Part shown: positions 22,041 through 33,960 of the stretch, piece by piece
Layout of the letters: each line of letters opens with the position of its first letter
How positions within the stretch are numbered: position 1 is the stretch's first letter
Assembly (NCBI GenBank): GCA_016648135.1
Contig: JADDOH010023624.1
Location: 62,001-126,000, forward strand
DNA length: 64,000 bases
From: Agrypnia vestita
Taxonomy: Eukaryota; Arthropoda; Insecta; Trichoptera; Phryganeidae
Reading direction: 5' to 3'
Notes under the pieces: generated by a model
What the model was told of the DNA's origin: nothing
The model's input: the letters and a program-made list of their open reading frames with translations, nothing else
Databases searched by the model: none
Position numbers and translations under genes: made by a program

Positions 22041-22199
22041 TTGCTTGAGGTTTCCGCGAGCGTTATTGTATGTAACAAAGGGAACTTCTGGACTCCCTCG
22101 CGTTTTCTGTAAATGGTCTCCGTGAGAAGACCAAGGCCGACGTTTCGACACGGTCTCCCACCAATAAGGCTTTTGTTACATATATATATATATATTAAT

Positions 22200-23849
22200 G
22201 TGATGGTACTTGCTGGATATTGATTTGGTTAAAAGCGATAATTTTTTCGAGCTCATTGATTAAATGAAATTGCGCGCGTCTTATTTCCTCTTACGCTTTT
22301 CCGTCCATTTTCACGAAATGCAGTGATTCAACAAATTTCCTATGCACTACAAATTTCACATATTGCAGGAAAGCGAGAGGAAAGATATTACACATCAAAA
22401 ACACATTTATTCATTCGACAATCAACGCAGCTGTCGAAGTGTGTAGAGCTTTGAAACTTTTGAATACGGAATCGAAAATCACTTAGACTTTTTTTGAAAA
22501 TGCACACTTTTTTTGATTCGTTGCGTCTTAATACGTCTTTGAATCGTCGAGAGACTTTGATTCGAATACATGTATGTCTTATTTTAGCTGTCACAAACCA
22601 ATAGTTACATTTGTGCAACTTCAGTAACAAATATAAACAATTTAACAACTTTTTAAAATTTTTATTAATTATGTATATCATTTCCCTATACATCGAATTA
22701 CTGTATAAATACATTATTAACCAATATGTAAATATCAATTATCACGCCGCTTCTACCGCGTATATGAGTACACGCTCCTCCATTTATATTTGACTAATTA
22801 TTATTTACTTAATTTAAAGTTAAAATTCAAAAATAAAAGTCCGCCACGGTTGACCGTTTATAGCTAGTATATATTATATAATAAAGCTCATCTCTGTCAT
22901 ATAACCCTATATTTCTGGGCATAACATACCCAAGATATAACAATTTGACTGATTTCAAGTTGACAAAATATGTGATTGATAAAGATTGATTGATTTTCTG
23001 TATACTTGGGGATTCGTGTTATTAATTACTTAAGCAATTAAGAATGTGTTCATATTTTTAAAAGTCTGATGATCGACACACACTTTAGGTACGTGTGTCT
23101 TTCATGTGACGCTATACTCATGGAAATCAAAAGAAAAATACAGAGTGCCCACACCATTTTATTGTATCAATAATATTACTAATGCGGAACAAAACTCGCC
23201 ACTTTGCAGAATTCAAAAATATTGGTAGATATACATATGTATGCCTACAGTAGTGTAGAAATTTTTAATTAAGTTTTCAGTCGTATAATCTAATGTTATT
23301 TTATGCTATTGCGCTTGATTCGATAACTGTTTTTGTGATTATTTAAATATTTGTGTTTTTATTTTATTTTTTTATGTTGTTGCTAGCGATTTTGATCACT
23401 TATTTATATATTTTGTTTTTATTTTCAGAGTTATGAAATTTGTTTCCTGTTTTTCTCTACGAGAAGAAGCGTTTTTTTCTGTTTTAATAATTCTGATCAT
23501 AGGTAAAATTCAGTCGCATTTTTTTAAACTAATGCCTAACCAAACAACTTACCTGACGTCTTACGACTGGTAAAATACTTGTGTAATAAATAATACCCAA
23601 TATTTTATGAAACAAAAACAAAACAGCGTCATTAATATGGCCGCAATAAAACATTTGACTAATGTTCGTTTTTCTTGAAAGAAAACGCAATAAGAAAAAT
23701 TTATATCGCCTTAACTTTTATCAATCCCACATATCTGCTTTATTTATCACTTTTTAGCCGTGCACGGTGAGCGACCGCTTTTTCTCAAATAATAAATACA
23801 ATTTTAAAAGCGTTTTATCAGGCTTAACCTAAAAAATGTCTACAATACT
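22200..23849. other. No recognised gene
   Basis: This is AT-rich DNA. The minus-strand frame at 22388-22738 (116 codons) has a chance-like composition (runs of Y, L, K, N) and no domain. Confidence 0.35.
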
Positions 23850-24685
23850 TTGTTTTGCTTGTAAAATCCAAAGAGACATCTTTGAACAGGCGGGCGACTC
23901 ACGAAACCAGTAGCGCGTCCCGCGCGGGAAACAAGGGAGACGGCGCTATTTCTGTAATTGGTTTAGCCGCGCGTGCGAAGGAGACAAAGCCGTTAGGTAC
24001 AAATTTCTGGGTTCTGACATTTCCGAGCGCCCAGTAGAGATCTGGGCATCGAGGCGTCCGTTCTGTCGGGAACCCGCGTCTAATCGCGTCACTTTTACGT
24101 GAAATATTCGTGTTTTGTGTTCAGCGTTGTATGTAAACATTTAAATGTGTAGAATTTTGTGTTTCAAACGAACAAATTCGACTTTACGTGTGGTGTGTGT
24201 CGCGAAATTTTTGCGATGTTCTAAATAATTCAAATTTTGACAGATGAACGCCGATTGGTTTGCCGCATTTTCCTCCAGAGGAAAAATGATTTGTTGAGAA
24301 AATTAGTGGTTTTAAGTGCTCGTATTAAAAATACGGTTAAACATTATTATTTTAAACAATTTTGTTGATTTGTGCATTGTTTTAAACTCTATAGTTTATT
24401 GTTGTGAAAATACTTTATAGTTTTATTCACGTTTTTCTGTAAAAGTCAATTACAGTGTGATATATGACTCGTACCGAATTTAATCTTTTGTGCGAGATTA
24501 TATGTAAAATATTATTTTGAAAAATGATATTTTAAAAACAATGAATTATTCGACAAGTGTTTTCTTTAAGTGTACTGTTTACGTACAATTATAAAACTAT
24601 ATTATTTGTGCTGAAGTGTATAAATTCGTTGAACATAAGTGCAAGTTCTTTCGAGGATTTTCGATTTTAAGAAACTGAGGTGAGT
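23850..24685 (+). promoter_or_regulatory. Candidate promoter and non-coding first exon ending in a splice donor
   Basis: Bases 23880-24090 are markedly CpG-rich for this window (GCGCGTCCCGCGCGGGAAAC, GGCATCGAGGCGTCCGTTC) and are followed by about 600 bases with sense-like, less repetitive composition. That stretch ends AAACTGAG followed by GTGAGTTTTTAAA at 24680, a near-consensus 5' splice site. No ATG-started frame of note is present, so an exon would be 5' UTR. This is the one place in the window where a host transcript start looks plausible, but it rests on composition and one splice-site match. Confidence 0.3.
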
Positions 24686-24894
24686 TTTTAAAAATATTTT
24701 AACTAACTTATCGTGACGTCTTTTATCTCCAGGTATTCTTACAAAATATTTTGGCCCTGTTTTCCTCCAATTTCTGATTTACCTGATTCTTCGCGGACGT
24801 CCTATTTTCCTGTTTTATTTATTATAATACAATATTTTTTCATGTTTTAAATTTTAAAAAATAAAGAAGCGAACATGGAGTAAATGTCGCATCA
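24686..24894. other. Possible intron start, nothing recognised
   Basis: AT-rich sequence downstream of the candidate donor. Confidence 0.25.
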
Positions 24895-24985
24895 ATATTC
24901 TTACAATTTTCAAACTAAGCTAAGCGCTTGTGCTATGAGAATAGGACTAACTTGTTGGCGTCCTGGAGTAGGGCTCAAACCACAT
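24895..24985 (-). repeat. tRNA-derived SINE copy, partial
   Basis: On the minus strand it reads GGGTTTGAGCCCTAC (worn B box), GCCAACAAGTTAGTCCTATT, TCTCATAGCACAAGC and GCTTAGCTTAGTTTG. The order and spacing match the SINE at 44-185. Confidence 0.55.
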
Positions 24986-25074
24986 TATAATAAAAAAATA
25001 TATCATTGAAAGATTTGGCAGTTATTTCACGATGCAACATTTTAATTTAAAATATTTTTTTTATTTAAACATTG

Positions 25075-25245
25075 TACTGCGCACAGAATACGAGTTATTG
25101 ATTACTACTCAAGTTTCGAGAGGAGCAGTCCGTCTCATTATATTATATTATTATTTATATTACATTTACTATACCTGATGATGAGAGGGACTGCTCCTTT
25201 CGAAACTACAGTAGTAATCAATATTACGAGTTTATAGTACAAAGT
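25075..25245. mobile_element. Short inverted pair of family-2 hammerhead-like motifs
   Basis: Right motif, plus strand 25175-25206: CTGATGA, T, GAGAGG-GACTGCT-CCTTTC (six pairs, one G-T), GAAAC, then TACA, GTA, GTA. Left motif, minus strand: GAAAC at 25117-25113 with a similar hairpin but a decayed heptamer (TAATGA). Outside both, ATTGATTACTACT and AGTAGTAATCAAT mirror each other. Only about 60 bases separate the two motifs, so this may be a minimal element. Confidence 0.55.
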
Positions 25246-26195
25246 TTAAATAAAAATCATGTTTTTTATTTTTCTATTTTATTTAAATTTTGAAATAATT
25301 TTTACGATTAATGAATAATTATTATGAATTATTTGAAATGGCAACAACACACTTAACTATATGGAAATGCTATCGTTGAGAACTACACCAAGAATAAAGG
25401 TAAAATAAGCGAAATAGAAAAAGTACGCTACGGAGAGAAGTATCGATATAAAAAAAACATATAGGTTCTTACGTAATTTAATTTCAACACCTGTATTTTT
25501 CTGTCGCTTTTAGTACACTAGAGGGGTTTAAATTATTTGTATTCTAATTTATTATTTTTTTATAAAAATAAAACAAATAGGAGTTACAGTATATCGTATT
25601 TGCATAGAATGTACATATATATGATTTGGTATATTGATAAATCTAGGTATATATAATTAATATAAAAGTAATAATTACATAAATTTCATTTGAAAATGGC
25701 TCAGAAAAGAAGCGCCGCACATCAGTAGGGATATTTTGAAAAAAGTAAAATTATACTTTTTTATGAGTGCATTAAATTTGTTGCAAGTTCGCCATAAATA
25801 CGAAATTTGCCTGTTGTTAGTAGAAACAAGGGGATTAAAAAGAAGAGGGATACTTCTTAGAACTTTAGGAGGAACATTATTTACATAATATATTGAAAGA
25901 TTGATATTTTTTATAATCTTTGTGCACCTCTTAGTATGATTATCGCTAAATATTTTTGTGTTCAATTTTCATGTTTGTTGTGGAAAATTGTTTTGTTATT
26001 TTTATTAATCTTCCAGTTCTTATGTTTTCATGTGTTTTGTATCAACGTTGTTTTTACTACATTTTTTAGCTTGCCGTTAGCTATTCTACGAAATTTAATT
26101 TTAAAGACTTATTATATTTTACTGATTTTCTGTTGTATTAATACATATTTATATACTAAGTATTTATGTGAACATATTAAGGTAACTAGTCAATG
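25246..26195. other. No recognised gene
   Basis: AT-rich DNA. The opposite-strand frames at 25675-25965 and 25936-26196 are hydrophobic and chance-like. Confidence 0.35.
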
Positions 26196-26395
26196 ATTAT
26201 AGTACTCAATTTTAATTTCACTTCTTGTATGCCACCTAGTGAATAAGTAATAGTAAATAGGTTCTATCTTTTTTAGCAGTAAGTTGTCTTGTAAGATAAT
26301 AATTTCTCTGTGTAAAGCGCCCTTGAGGTGAGTATTCGCGAAAACGGCGCTATACAAATTATCCAATTATTATTATTATTATTATTATTAAGTTT
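26196..26395 (+). repeat. LINE (L2-like) 3' end with ATT tail
   Basis: It contains CTGTGTAAAGCGCCCTTGAG, GAGTATTCGCGAAAACGGCG and CTATACAAAT, followed by an ATT run at 26373-26391. The GTAAAGCGC...GCGCTATAYAAAT arrangement before a short tandem tail is the shared 3' end of L2-like LINEs and their SINE partners (established knowledge). The inverted copy at 38975 shares about 200 bases. Confidence 0.6.
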
Positions 26396-27216
26396 AGTTA
26401 GTTTATAAATGTGTCTTAAATATATGTGAGAGGGGATATAGATCCACAATGATCCAATCCCCTCGCCTAAAGAAGGGGTTTATTTCATATTTTTTTGTAC
26501 AATTTTATACTCCGATTGGAACCAATCTAGTCACCATAACAATAGAAATATGAACCTTTGAAGAATGACAATTTGTTTCGAAATGTGTAAACAGAAACAT
26601 CACACGTCTGTTAAGATCGGTTTACAAGTTCGGTAATTTTTTGAATAAAAATGACTTTCTTAAAATATCGTTATTTTCAGAAATCCAGAATGTGTGATAA
26701 TTGTATTATGAGACACTGGTAGGTACCGGGTGGTCTCAGCGAGGAATTGGCTCCAAGTGCTGCAAGTGGACGCCACATGTGCGCTCGTGACCAGGGCGAT
26801 GGTCGTAAAGCCCACTGTGCAGTGTTCTTAAACGATTCTTAAAGTCAATGCGACACTAAAATGAGTGATATATGCACAAAATGGCAGAGAATATTAGTAG
26901 ATTAACTATTTTACAGGCGAAGTGGATATAACTCATCATTCGTCTTTCTTAACTTACAATTCAGTATTTTCTCGTATGACAGGACCATCATCTAAATATT
27001 AAAACTCGCTTTGTACATCTTTCTTATTACCGTTAAAATTTAATCGTCTAACGTTTTTGCAATACACTCCGAATTTGTTGTTTTGTCTAACGTCTTATTT
27101 CTAACTTAATGGTTATTTTTGGAACGAAGTTCCTTAACGCGGCTTGCGGTAGGAGTTGACTGGTAGAAATCGTCACGTAAGAAAAAAGCGTTATGCCCCC
27201 TCCATCTAACTTCTAT

Positions 27217-27218
<2 letters not shown>
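26396..27218. other. No recognised gene
   Basis: A GC-richer part at 26715-26830 (GGTAGGTACCGGGTGGTCTC, GTGCGCTCGTGACCAGGGCG) has no recognised repeat or frame. The bases around 26540-26590 carry a weak GAAAC-type hairpin. Confidence 0.3.
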
Positions 27219-27296
<78 letters not shown>

Positions 27297-27325
27297 CGAG
27301 TGTGTATGTGTGTGTGTGTGTGCGT
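27219..27325. repeat. Compound microsatellite (CT)n(TA)n(TG)n
   Basis: Three dinucleotide runs follow one another: CT at 27219-27248, TA at 27249-27290 and TG at 27301-27322. Confidence 0.85.
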
Positions 27326-28762
27326 GCGAGTATCGAGATTCGAGTAGACGAGCATCGTGCGCGACAGGTTGTATAACCTCAATACTGAACGCGTGGAAAT
27401 TTTGTTAAAACTTATTTGTTTTTGTTTTAAATAATACGTGAATTACATTATCTCATTATTTAAAATTTGCAATGAAGATTCGAGAAATGTAAAATGCAAC
27501 AAGTATTTGTAATACCAGCTTAGAAAAGTAAGTTAATAAAATTGTACATTTTGATGAGATAAGTCTTTACTGTTTATATACTTTTAGTGTGATTCGAATG
27601 TTTACTATTTACATACATTACGGTGAAATTATATGCTCAGCGCCAAAAAGAGTATCGAAAAAGAAAAAAATCGGAAACCAGCAGCAGCAGGAAAAAGCAA
27701 ATTACGAAAAAAATATGAAAATATACAAATATAATCAATCTAGATCTCCATATGGAATAACATTTGGAATTGAAGAAATGTCGTAAGGGGTCCCCTGGCC
27801 ACACGTATTTTATTTTATTTAATTATACGGTATAAAGTAAATTTTACGTACATATACCTATATTATTTCATTTCCTACATAAATTTTTCAAAAGTAACGA
27901 ATTTAAAAAATATATTAAATTCTAAAATAAGCGTGATTTAATTACGATGTAGAAATTTTTTTAATATAATTCATAACAAAATGTGTTTAATCGTTCACTA
28001 TTGCTTTATGATGAATCTAGTGATCTGCATGTAATCACATTTCTAAATTATTTTTTTTAATTTCGTTAACGTTATGTTCCACACATCGGATATTTCAGAG
28101 TACTTATTAACTTTATCACTTGTAGAATATTCCATCCATTTCTCGCACTTAGTCGCATTTATTTATTTCGCCACTTAGGTGAGTACTGCCCGATTATTTC
28201 GCTCGATATCTGTCGCTTCGCAATTTCACCGGGCACACCTGTCCATCGTCCGCGATTCACTTCGCACTAAACTATCTGTCAAAACACGACTCTCTCGCGG
28301 GGGTGCATTCCTACTATTTATACGTTGAAACACATATTTTTTAATGTATTTTATTTTACTTGCTTTCAAATTGAATATGAGTATTGATCTACGATGACGA
28401 TAAAATGATCAACAAAGCCTAACTGCCGCAGAACAGCTATTCTGCGATATCTAGCGAGGTAGGTGGTCGCTAAGAGGCTATCTACGTTTTATTTTATACT
28501 TGTATGTGTGCGTATGTGTGTATTTATTAGGCAATTAATTGTCATACGTCCAATAAAAGCCGATTTATCGGCACTGTAATGAAATTGACGAGATGTGTCA
28601 CGGTAGGGTACAGACTGGTAGATGACCGGTTACAAAGTGGTCGTTAAAAACACATAAATAATAAAAATTTACTAACCACTACGCCGTTACCTCGCGGGGG
28701 TAGGCGAATGTGGTAGAGAATACAGAGTAGAGAATAGAACATAATAGTGAATTTAATTTCTT
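27326..28762. other. No recognised gene; one GC-richer patch
   Basis: The patch at 28170-28320 has CACCTG and GACAG cores (GGGCACACCTGTCCATCGTC) and no repeat partner in the window. The rest is AT-rich. Confidence 0.3.
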
Positions 28763-29460
28763 TTCACTCCCTTTATATTATTGACTCGTGGCGTCTGCTT
28801 GCTTGCCGTCAACAAAAACTTTGGATCGATTTTTGACCCTTTTCCCGTGATCCAATCGAGCTGAAACTTGGCAAGCAGACTCGTGGCGATGATCAAGAAG
28901 ATCTATCAAATTTTCGTTAAAAAAAATTAATAATTATAGTATAATTTCGGATTTTTAGAAATTTTATTGGTTTTTTCAAATTGGAATCATTAGAAAGGTT
29001 TGATTAGCAACGGCGGCCGGATAGCGTCGCGGAATATTTTCTAAATTTGAATTACTCCGACGGTATAATAGGTACAACACTACGAATTTCTAAAATTTAC
29101 AAAACAATTGGTTCACAGATGACAGCAAAATTGGGTTTTTTGGGAAAAAATCAAATAATAATTTATTTCTTTTAGATTTCTGCTTAGTTCTGAAGAATTC
29201 TACATTACTCAAATCTGATTCTGACTAAATCATTTGACGCTGGAAATTCATAAGGTACGATATTGATGATAATTGAATCTATCAAAATCTTGACATCTGA
29301 AAACATCTGACATTTTAGAAATATATTAAATTTCTGTAAGTTTAGTGTTATGTTATAAGTTTTAATTCGTCTTTAATTATTGTTATATTTTACAAAGAAA
29401 GGGAGTATAGTAAAAACTTGGTCTTATATGGGTTACTTTTTTTATACGTAAACCTATTTA
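28763..29460 (-). repeat. TACTCCCTTTCTTTG family, copy 2, inverted
   Basis: On the minus strand it runs from AGTAACCCATATAAGACCAAG (29454-29434) through TACTCCCTTTCTTTGTAAA to AAAGGGAGT (28774-28766). It contains GATCATCGCCACGAGTC and CGATTGGATCACGGG. It is longer than copy 1 and carries internal sequence that copy 1 lacks. Confidence 0.65.
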
Positions 29461-30159
29461 AATTATCAAGCCAGGGTTATGGAAGGTTTCTCATTATTCA
29501 CATCTACAACTGGATCTATTCCCGCCTTACAATGTATTTTCTTTTATGATTTTAAGAATATAAGAATTTTTTCTTAGTCCAGGCTGTTACAAACAATTTT
29601 AAGATGAAGGCAGTCGAGGATAAAGAAAACCTTCCTTCGTCGAGTAGAAATATCTTGAAGATTTTCTGAAAATTTACTCCAATTTTGATACGGCTCCGTA
29701 CCCTGATCTACTGCGCATCATTGGACCCATCAGGTGTTCCAGGTGTGGAGAAATTTATAAAATTTTTGATGAAAAAAATCCTGGAAATTATTGACATTTA
29801 ACCATCTTAAAACAACGCAGCCAACTATTGCAGCATCTTTCTCTTCAGCGAGAGCGATCTGCAGTAAACGATGTCACTTAAACTTACCGCATTTTTAAGG
29901 GGTGATTTTAAATATTTTTAAATAGAATTAATAACCTTTATCGTATTATTATATATAAATTCTATACATTACATACGAGTATATTTTTTTCATTAAAATT
30001 TCTCGTTATGTACATTAGTTCAAGGGCGTGCACGTCAAATAAACTGTGCATAACACTGTTATATTTGAATTAATTCTAAATTTAATACTAATTTCAAGCA
30101 TTATGCATTTAATTAAAATATATATTTTAATGTATCCCAAGTGAACGCAGTACTTATGG
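29461..30159. other. No recognised gene
   Basis: AT-rich DNA, with a more mixed stretch at 29580-29890 without frames or repeats recognised. Confidence 0.35.
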
Positions 30160-30500
30160 CAAATTATAGAAGTCTCACAGATGCAAAGCTGTATATATAA
30201 TAGAGGTGTTATAGAAACGAAACTATTTTTTACATGGGAAAGTAGGTATGGAAGTCTTTTTTTGTGTTTTTAGTGCTTACGACCTATCGTACGGCTTAAG
30301 TGATCACTTTACACATTGTGGGTAATATCATGAATGGAATTGGTGAAAGTTAATTTGTGTAAAGCGATCATTTAAGCCAGCCGTACCAGCCAAGCCAGGT
30401 CGTAAGCCCTATGAGCATCCAAAAAGACTTCCGTACCTACTTTTCCATATTAAAAATAGTTTCGTCTCTATGAGACATCTTTAACATATATTGATTAATA
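30160..30500. mobile_element. GTCTCACAGAGA fold-back family copy
   Basis: Inverted halves carry GGAAAGTAGGTATGGAAGTC (30238-30257) and its mirror near 30440-30462, and GTACGGCTTAAGTGATCACT and its mirror around 30360-30385. The right end TCTCTATGAGACATCTTTAA matches the family arm. The left arm is eroded. Confidence 0.6.
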
Positions 30501-30699
30501 TTCAATAGTTCATCTGTCGATGATTCTTCGACTTTCGAATCTTAAGTAGTTAAACATAAAATTATATGAATTCATGTACAGGTAACACAGTTTGTTTTTC
30601 ACCCAATTTTATCAAACATGATAATTTCGTTGTCTGTCTGTCTGTCTCCGTAACTTCGTGTAACGTCCGTGATTTCGTTCTAATTCAAGGCTAAAAAAA

Positions 30700-30790
30700 A
30701 CGGCCGGAGACGGGGCTTGAATCCCGGGCCACCAAACCCGAACCGGCTGATTAACGAACGTGGCTACGGCCGCCTCTCCGCAGACCGCCA
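30700..30790 (-). repeat. tRNA-like sequence, SINE head or tRNA pseudogene
   Basis: On the minus strand GGGATTCAAGCCCC (30725-30712) fits a B box, the CGGCCG ends could pair as an acceptor-like stem, and GTAGCCACGTTCGTTAATCAG lies where an A box would be. Arm lengths do not fit a normal tRNA. Confidence 0.4.
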
Positions 30791-30884
30791 AAAACATGAT
30801 ATAAATATATATTAGCAAATACGCGAACCAATGTTCCGTCATTTTTGACGGGTTATGTTATATAATGCTCGTTATAAACAAAGT

Positions 30885-31204
30885 TTGCTGTAGTGTGGTA
30901 GATAGAATAAAGAAAGGAGTGCTGAGATGGTTTGGTCAACGAAGAAAGGATGGTTAAGAAAATATATGAGGCGAGTGTTGAAGGCAACAGGAATAGATGG
31001 CGTCCGCGAAAGACCTGGCACGATCAGGTACTACAGGTATTTGAGGATGGCCCTGTTAAAAGCCACAACAACCGTAGAACGTGTATGAGAAGATGTATGA
31101 ATGTGGCCGAAGCAAAAGTGGTGCGCCAGGATAGAAGAGTGTGGCGTTCAATCCTCTCTGCCTACCCCTGGTGACAGCGTGATGGTTAGTTAGTTAGTTA
31201 GTTA
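30885..31204 (+). pseudogene. RTE-type LINE C-terminus with TTAG tail
   Basis: It is nearly identical to 36755-37080 but truncated at the 5' side near 30885. A deletion of about a dozen bases shifts the frame at GGTTTGGTCAACGAAGAAAG (family: LRWFGHVERMNEE). Downstream the frame reads MVKKIYEASVEGNRNRWRPR, KTWHDQVLQVFEDGPVKSH, RRTCMRRCMNVAEAKVV and DRRVWRSILSAYPW to a stop at 31172. The end is a tandem TTAG run (31181-31204). RTE-clade LINEs typically have very short 3' UTRs and short tandem-repeat tails (established knowledge). Confidence 0.8.
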
Positions 31205-31279
31205 ATACTTTCATAATTGCCAGTGAACCCGTATTAACTTTTTGCACGCGCCAATTCCTTGTATGCGTACTAGCGAAGG

Positions 31280-31910
31280 GAAAAACTACATTTCAAAATG
31301 AAGACTACAACACACACATGTTCACCAGTTTGAAGACTACAAAGTGTACACTACAATTGTAGTAAAAACTACTTGGAGTGAAGTAATTGTAGTACTACGA
31401 AATGAAGTGAAGTATTTGAAGTGAAGTAATGAAGTGAAGTAATGAAATGAAGTAATTGTAGTACTAGTGAAGTAAATTTTTAAATGAAGTGAAGTATTTT
31501 TTTCCCAAATAAAAATTTGGCGAGCTAAAAAAAAAAAGGTCAACGAGAAAAATATTTAAGATAACTGACGATATTTTCTCCAAAGTGACATTTGGAGTGT
31601 CGCCAGCCAGATTTCTTCATTCGATTCCAAAAAATTTCAAACCATGGGGGGGGGGTTACAGTTTCCAAAGATTTCTTCGTTTAGCTACATCAACTTCCCA
31701 AAAATTTCACCTAAAAATGCACTATTTAAAATATGTTTCTCATGCTTTCGGTAACTTTGAAGTGTATGTACTTTGTAGTGAAGTGTACTATTTAAAGTTT
31801 ATACTTTCAATAATCTTGGTGTTTGTAGTTTGTAGTGTGCACTATACTTCAAAACGTGCGAAGTGTGCACTTCAATGTAATGTAGTAGTACATTGTAGTA
31901 GTGAGTACAG
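31280..31910. repeat. Degenerate GAAGT/GTAGT tandem region
   Basis: Bases 31370-31500 are built of irregular GAAGTGAAGTAATGAAGTGA-like units. A second, looser field of GTAGTGAAGTGTACTAT and TGTAGTAGTACATTG units lies at 31755-31910. It is split by a unique stretch with a G run at 31647-31655. It may be a decayed satellite or a single slippage-prone locus. Confidence 0.55.
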
Positions 31911-32040
31911 AGCGGACCCATCACTAATGCGTACTCTATTTTTTTTTAGAAATAAACAACCTTCTTTGCTGACCATCCTTCACCCTGCGCTGCATAGCCA
32001 CTGCATTCAATTACATTAACTATTTATCCAGCAACCTTTA

Positions 32041-32400
32041 ATGCACCGCGAACCATGTAATAAATTACAATCGCGGCCTTGCTGTAAATTATCTGCCGGC
32101 ACGCGCGCGGGGCACGTCACATTTCCATCGCGGCTAGTCAACCTTCTTCTTCTCTTATTCTTCTCTTATTCCTTATTCTTATTATCCTTATTCTTCTCGG
32201 GGACCGTCGGATCGGGCTCGCCCCGCATCCCTTATCGCCCGCCTATGACCGCCGCGATTGACCCGCGCCCTCCACCCCGAAGTGAATATCACACCCTCCG
32301 AGTGATGTACTTATTAGCCGTTGACACCGTGAGGGATGATAGCCGCGCCGGCGAACTTTGCCGTACAAAATTTCTTTTGAGGGTCGCGTCTATTGTGTGA
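32041..32400. promoter_or_regulatory. GC- and CpG-rich island, possible cis-regulatory element
   Basis: Its composition is very different from its surroundings: CGGCACGCGCGCGGGGCACG, ATCGCCCGCCTATGACCGCC, GTGAGGGATGATAGCCGCGC, with TAATAAATTACAATC and GTAAATTATC homeodomain-like cores at the left and a pyrimidine-rich CTTATT run in the middle. It has no partner elsewhere in the window. The 119-codon open frame across it (32041-32400) shows no domain and is more likely a by-product of the high GC. Confidence 0.35.
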
Positions 32401-32779
32401 CGCGATATTTTCGCTGTGAGGACGTAAAATATAACGCGATTGGTGGAGCATTTATTTTGGAGTATTTTGCCTTTGTTTGGAATTTTATGACGGCTATATC
32501 TTTTTCACAATATTGCGTATTTAAATAAGCTCTACGAAATATTAATATCAATTAATTGATATTCATTCGGATAAATATTATTTTTTTCAAAATACATGAA
32601 TTATTTTCTCATGCCTTGTTGCCGACTGTAAGCGCCTGCATAATAAATTTTAGGCAAATCGCACATCGTATAAAAATATACAATTTTACAGTAAATCGAA
32701 AACAATAAAGTATAATTTTTAACTGCTTCAATAACTGCAAAATGACTTTTCGGTAGCATTATTTATATAATTAACAAGA
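32401..32779. other. No recognised gene
   Basis: AT-rich flank of the GC island. Confidence 0.35.
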
Positions 32780-33000
32780 AAACGTTTAAAACACATATTT
32801 GTTGAATTATCAACATGTGTCGGGGCCAATGGTTGGTTCATCTGGATACAACGTAAACTAAAAATTGGAAATCGAAGTTGACATTAACAAAATCAAAAAT
32901 ATATAGGTATGGGAGATGAATATAACTAATTAAGAACTTTTGTGAAAATAATATTTATGTATATGCGTTCTAAGAACAAAATTAAAGGATTTTGTCCCCA
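32780..33000. repeat. Worn copy of hammerhead-like family 1
   Basis: AACATGTGTCGGGGCCAATG followed by TTCATCTGGATAC keeps the family-1 layout, but the heptamer, the GAAAC (now GACAC on the minus strand) and the hairpin have all decayed. Downstream ATATAGGTATGGGAGATGAA matches the interior of 7990-8375. Confidence 0.45.
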
Positions 33001-33479
33001 GAAAGATCATTATTAATGAAGATACATTATAGAAGTTGACAAACATATTATGTTCTGGATCAGCAGTTTATTTTATATATTCGAATGGTGCGAATCATAT
33101 ATGCTAGAGACATCTGAAGTCCTTCTCATGACATTGCACACATATATTTCACAGCTGGTAATAATATATGTATATTTTTTGAAGTGTAATACATATTAAG
33201 CAATAATATTTTTTTTCAATTTTCGATATTAAAATTCAATTAAAATTCAATTTTTCGATATTCTTCAGTATTATTTATCAAATACACTAGAATATGCCTG
33301 AAAATCATTATTTTCAACTCCTTAAGGTGATTATTGTCAATTTTCAGTATCATCTATACACTGTTTCATGGGAATGACAAATTTCAACCGTAGATGGCCA
33401 TAGCGTAGTTGTACTAAAATAAAGTAAGCGAAATACATAAAAAACAGATATACAACTTTCCACATTTGATAGATGTGCG
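33001..33479. other. AT-rich; outer part of the GTCTCACAGAGA family
   Basis: GCTAGAGACATCTGAAGTC, CACAGCTGGTAATAAT and AGCAATAATATT recur near 42360-42440 and 62700-62820, so this is shared repeat sequence, probably an older member of that fold-back family. Confidence 0.4.
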
Positions 33480-33960
33480 TTCGTGACAGGTCGCGCGCTC
33501 TGTAATCCCCAAAAGAAAACTTCCATACATCATATTAATTGGTTCGCCTCTGTGAGACATCTATAATATGGATGATTAATTACAATTTAATTTTAACGAA
33601 TTACGTCTTATTTCAATTAATGTATATTATAGATGTCTCACAGAGATGAAACTGTAGTTTTTTTATGGGAAAGTAGGTATAGAAGTCTTTTGGGTGTACA
33701 TAGGACCTATCGTATGATTGGCTTAAGTGATCACTTTACACAATGTAACATTCGCCATTTCCACCCATGATAGAATATACCATGCCTACTCATTTTTGGA
33801 AGTTGTATATATTTGAATTACATGCCACACTTCATATATGCATTGTAACAACCTTTCCATGCGCCTGTACAAAGCCATTTTCATTCCCCTAAATCCCTAC
33901 AGATGTCGTTAATGTCACTAATGAGAAAAATCCAGTTTTGAACAAACTCAAAATATTACG
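33480..33960. mobile_element. Two GTCTCACAGAGA-family pieces, tail to head
   Basis: A right-hand arm ends at 33575 with GCCTCTGTGAGACATCTATA. After about 40 bases a new left arm begins at 33622 with ATTATAGATGTCTCACAGAG and runs through GGAAAGTAGGTATAGAAGTC and TAAGTGATCACTTTACACAA to about 33960. The second piece mirrors 14880-15170. Confidence 0.6.

Noticed and set aside
22080..22180. GACGTTTCGACACGGTCTCC as another hammerhead-like site
   Set aside because: No CTGATGA-like heptamer or helix II is present next to the GTTTC.
22388..22738. 116-codon minus-strand frame
   Set aside because: It is rich in Y, L, N and K and has no domain, conserved block or splice context.
31585..32019. 144-codon plus-strand frame
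   Set aside because: It crosses the GAAGT/GTAGT field and a run of G. The amino-acid sequence is repeat-driven.
32041..32400. 119-codon frame over the GC-rich island
   Set aside because: High GC lowers stop frequency, and the leucine/serine run comes from a CTTATT-type tract. No domain is visible.
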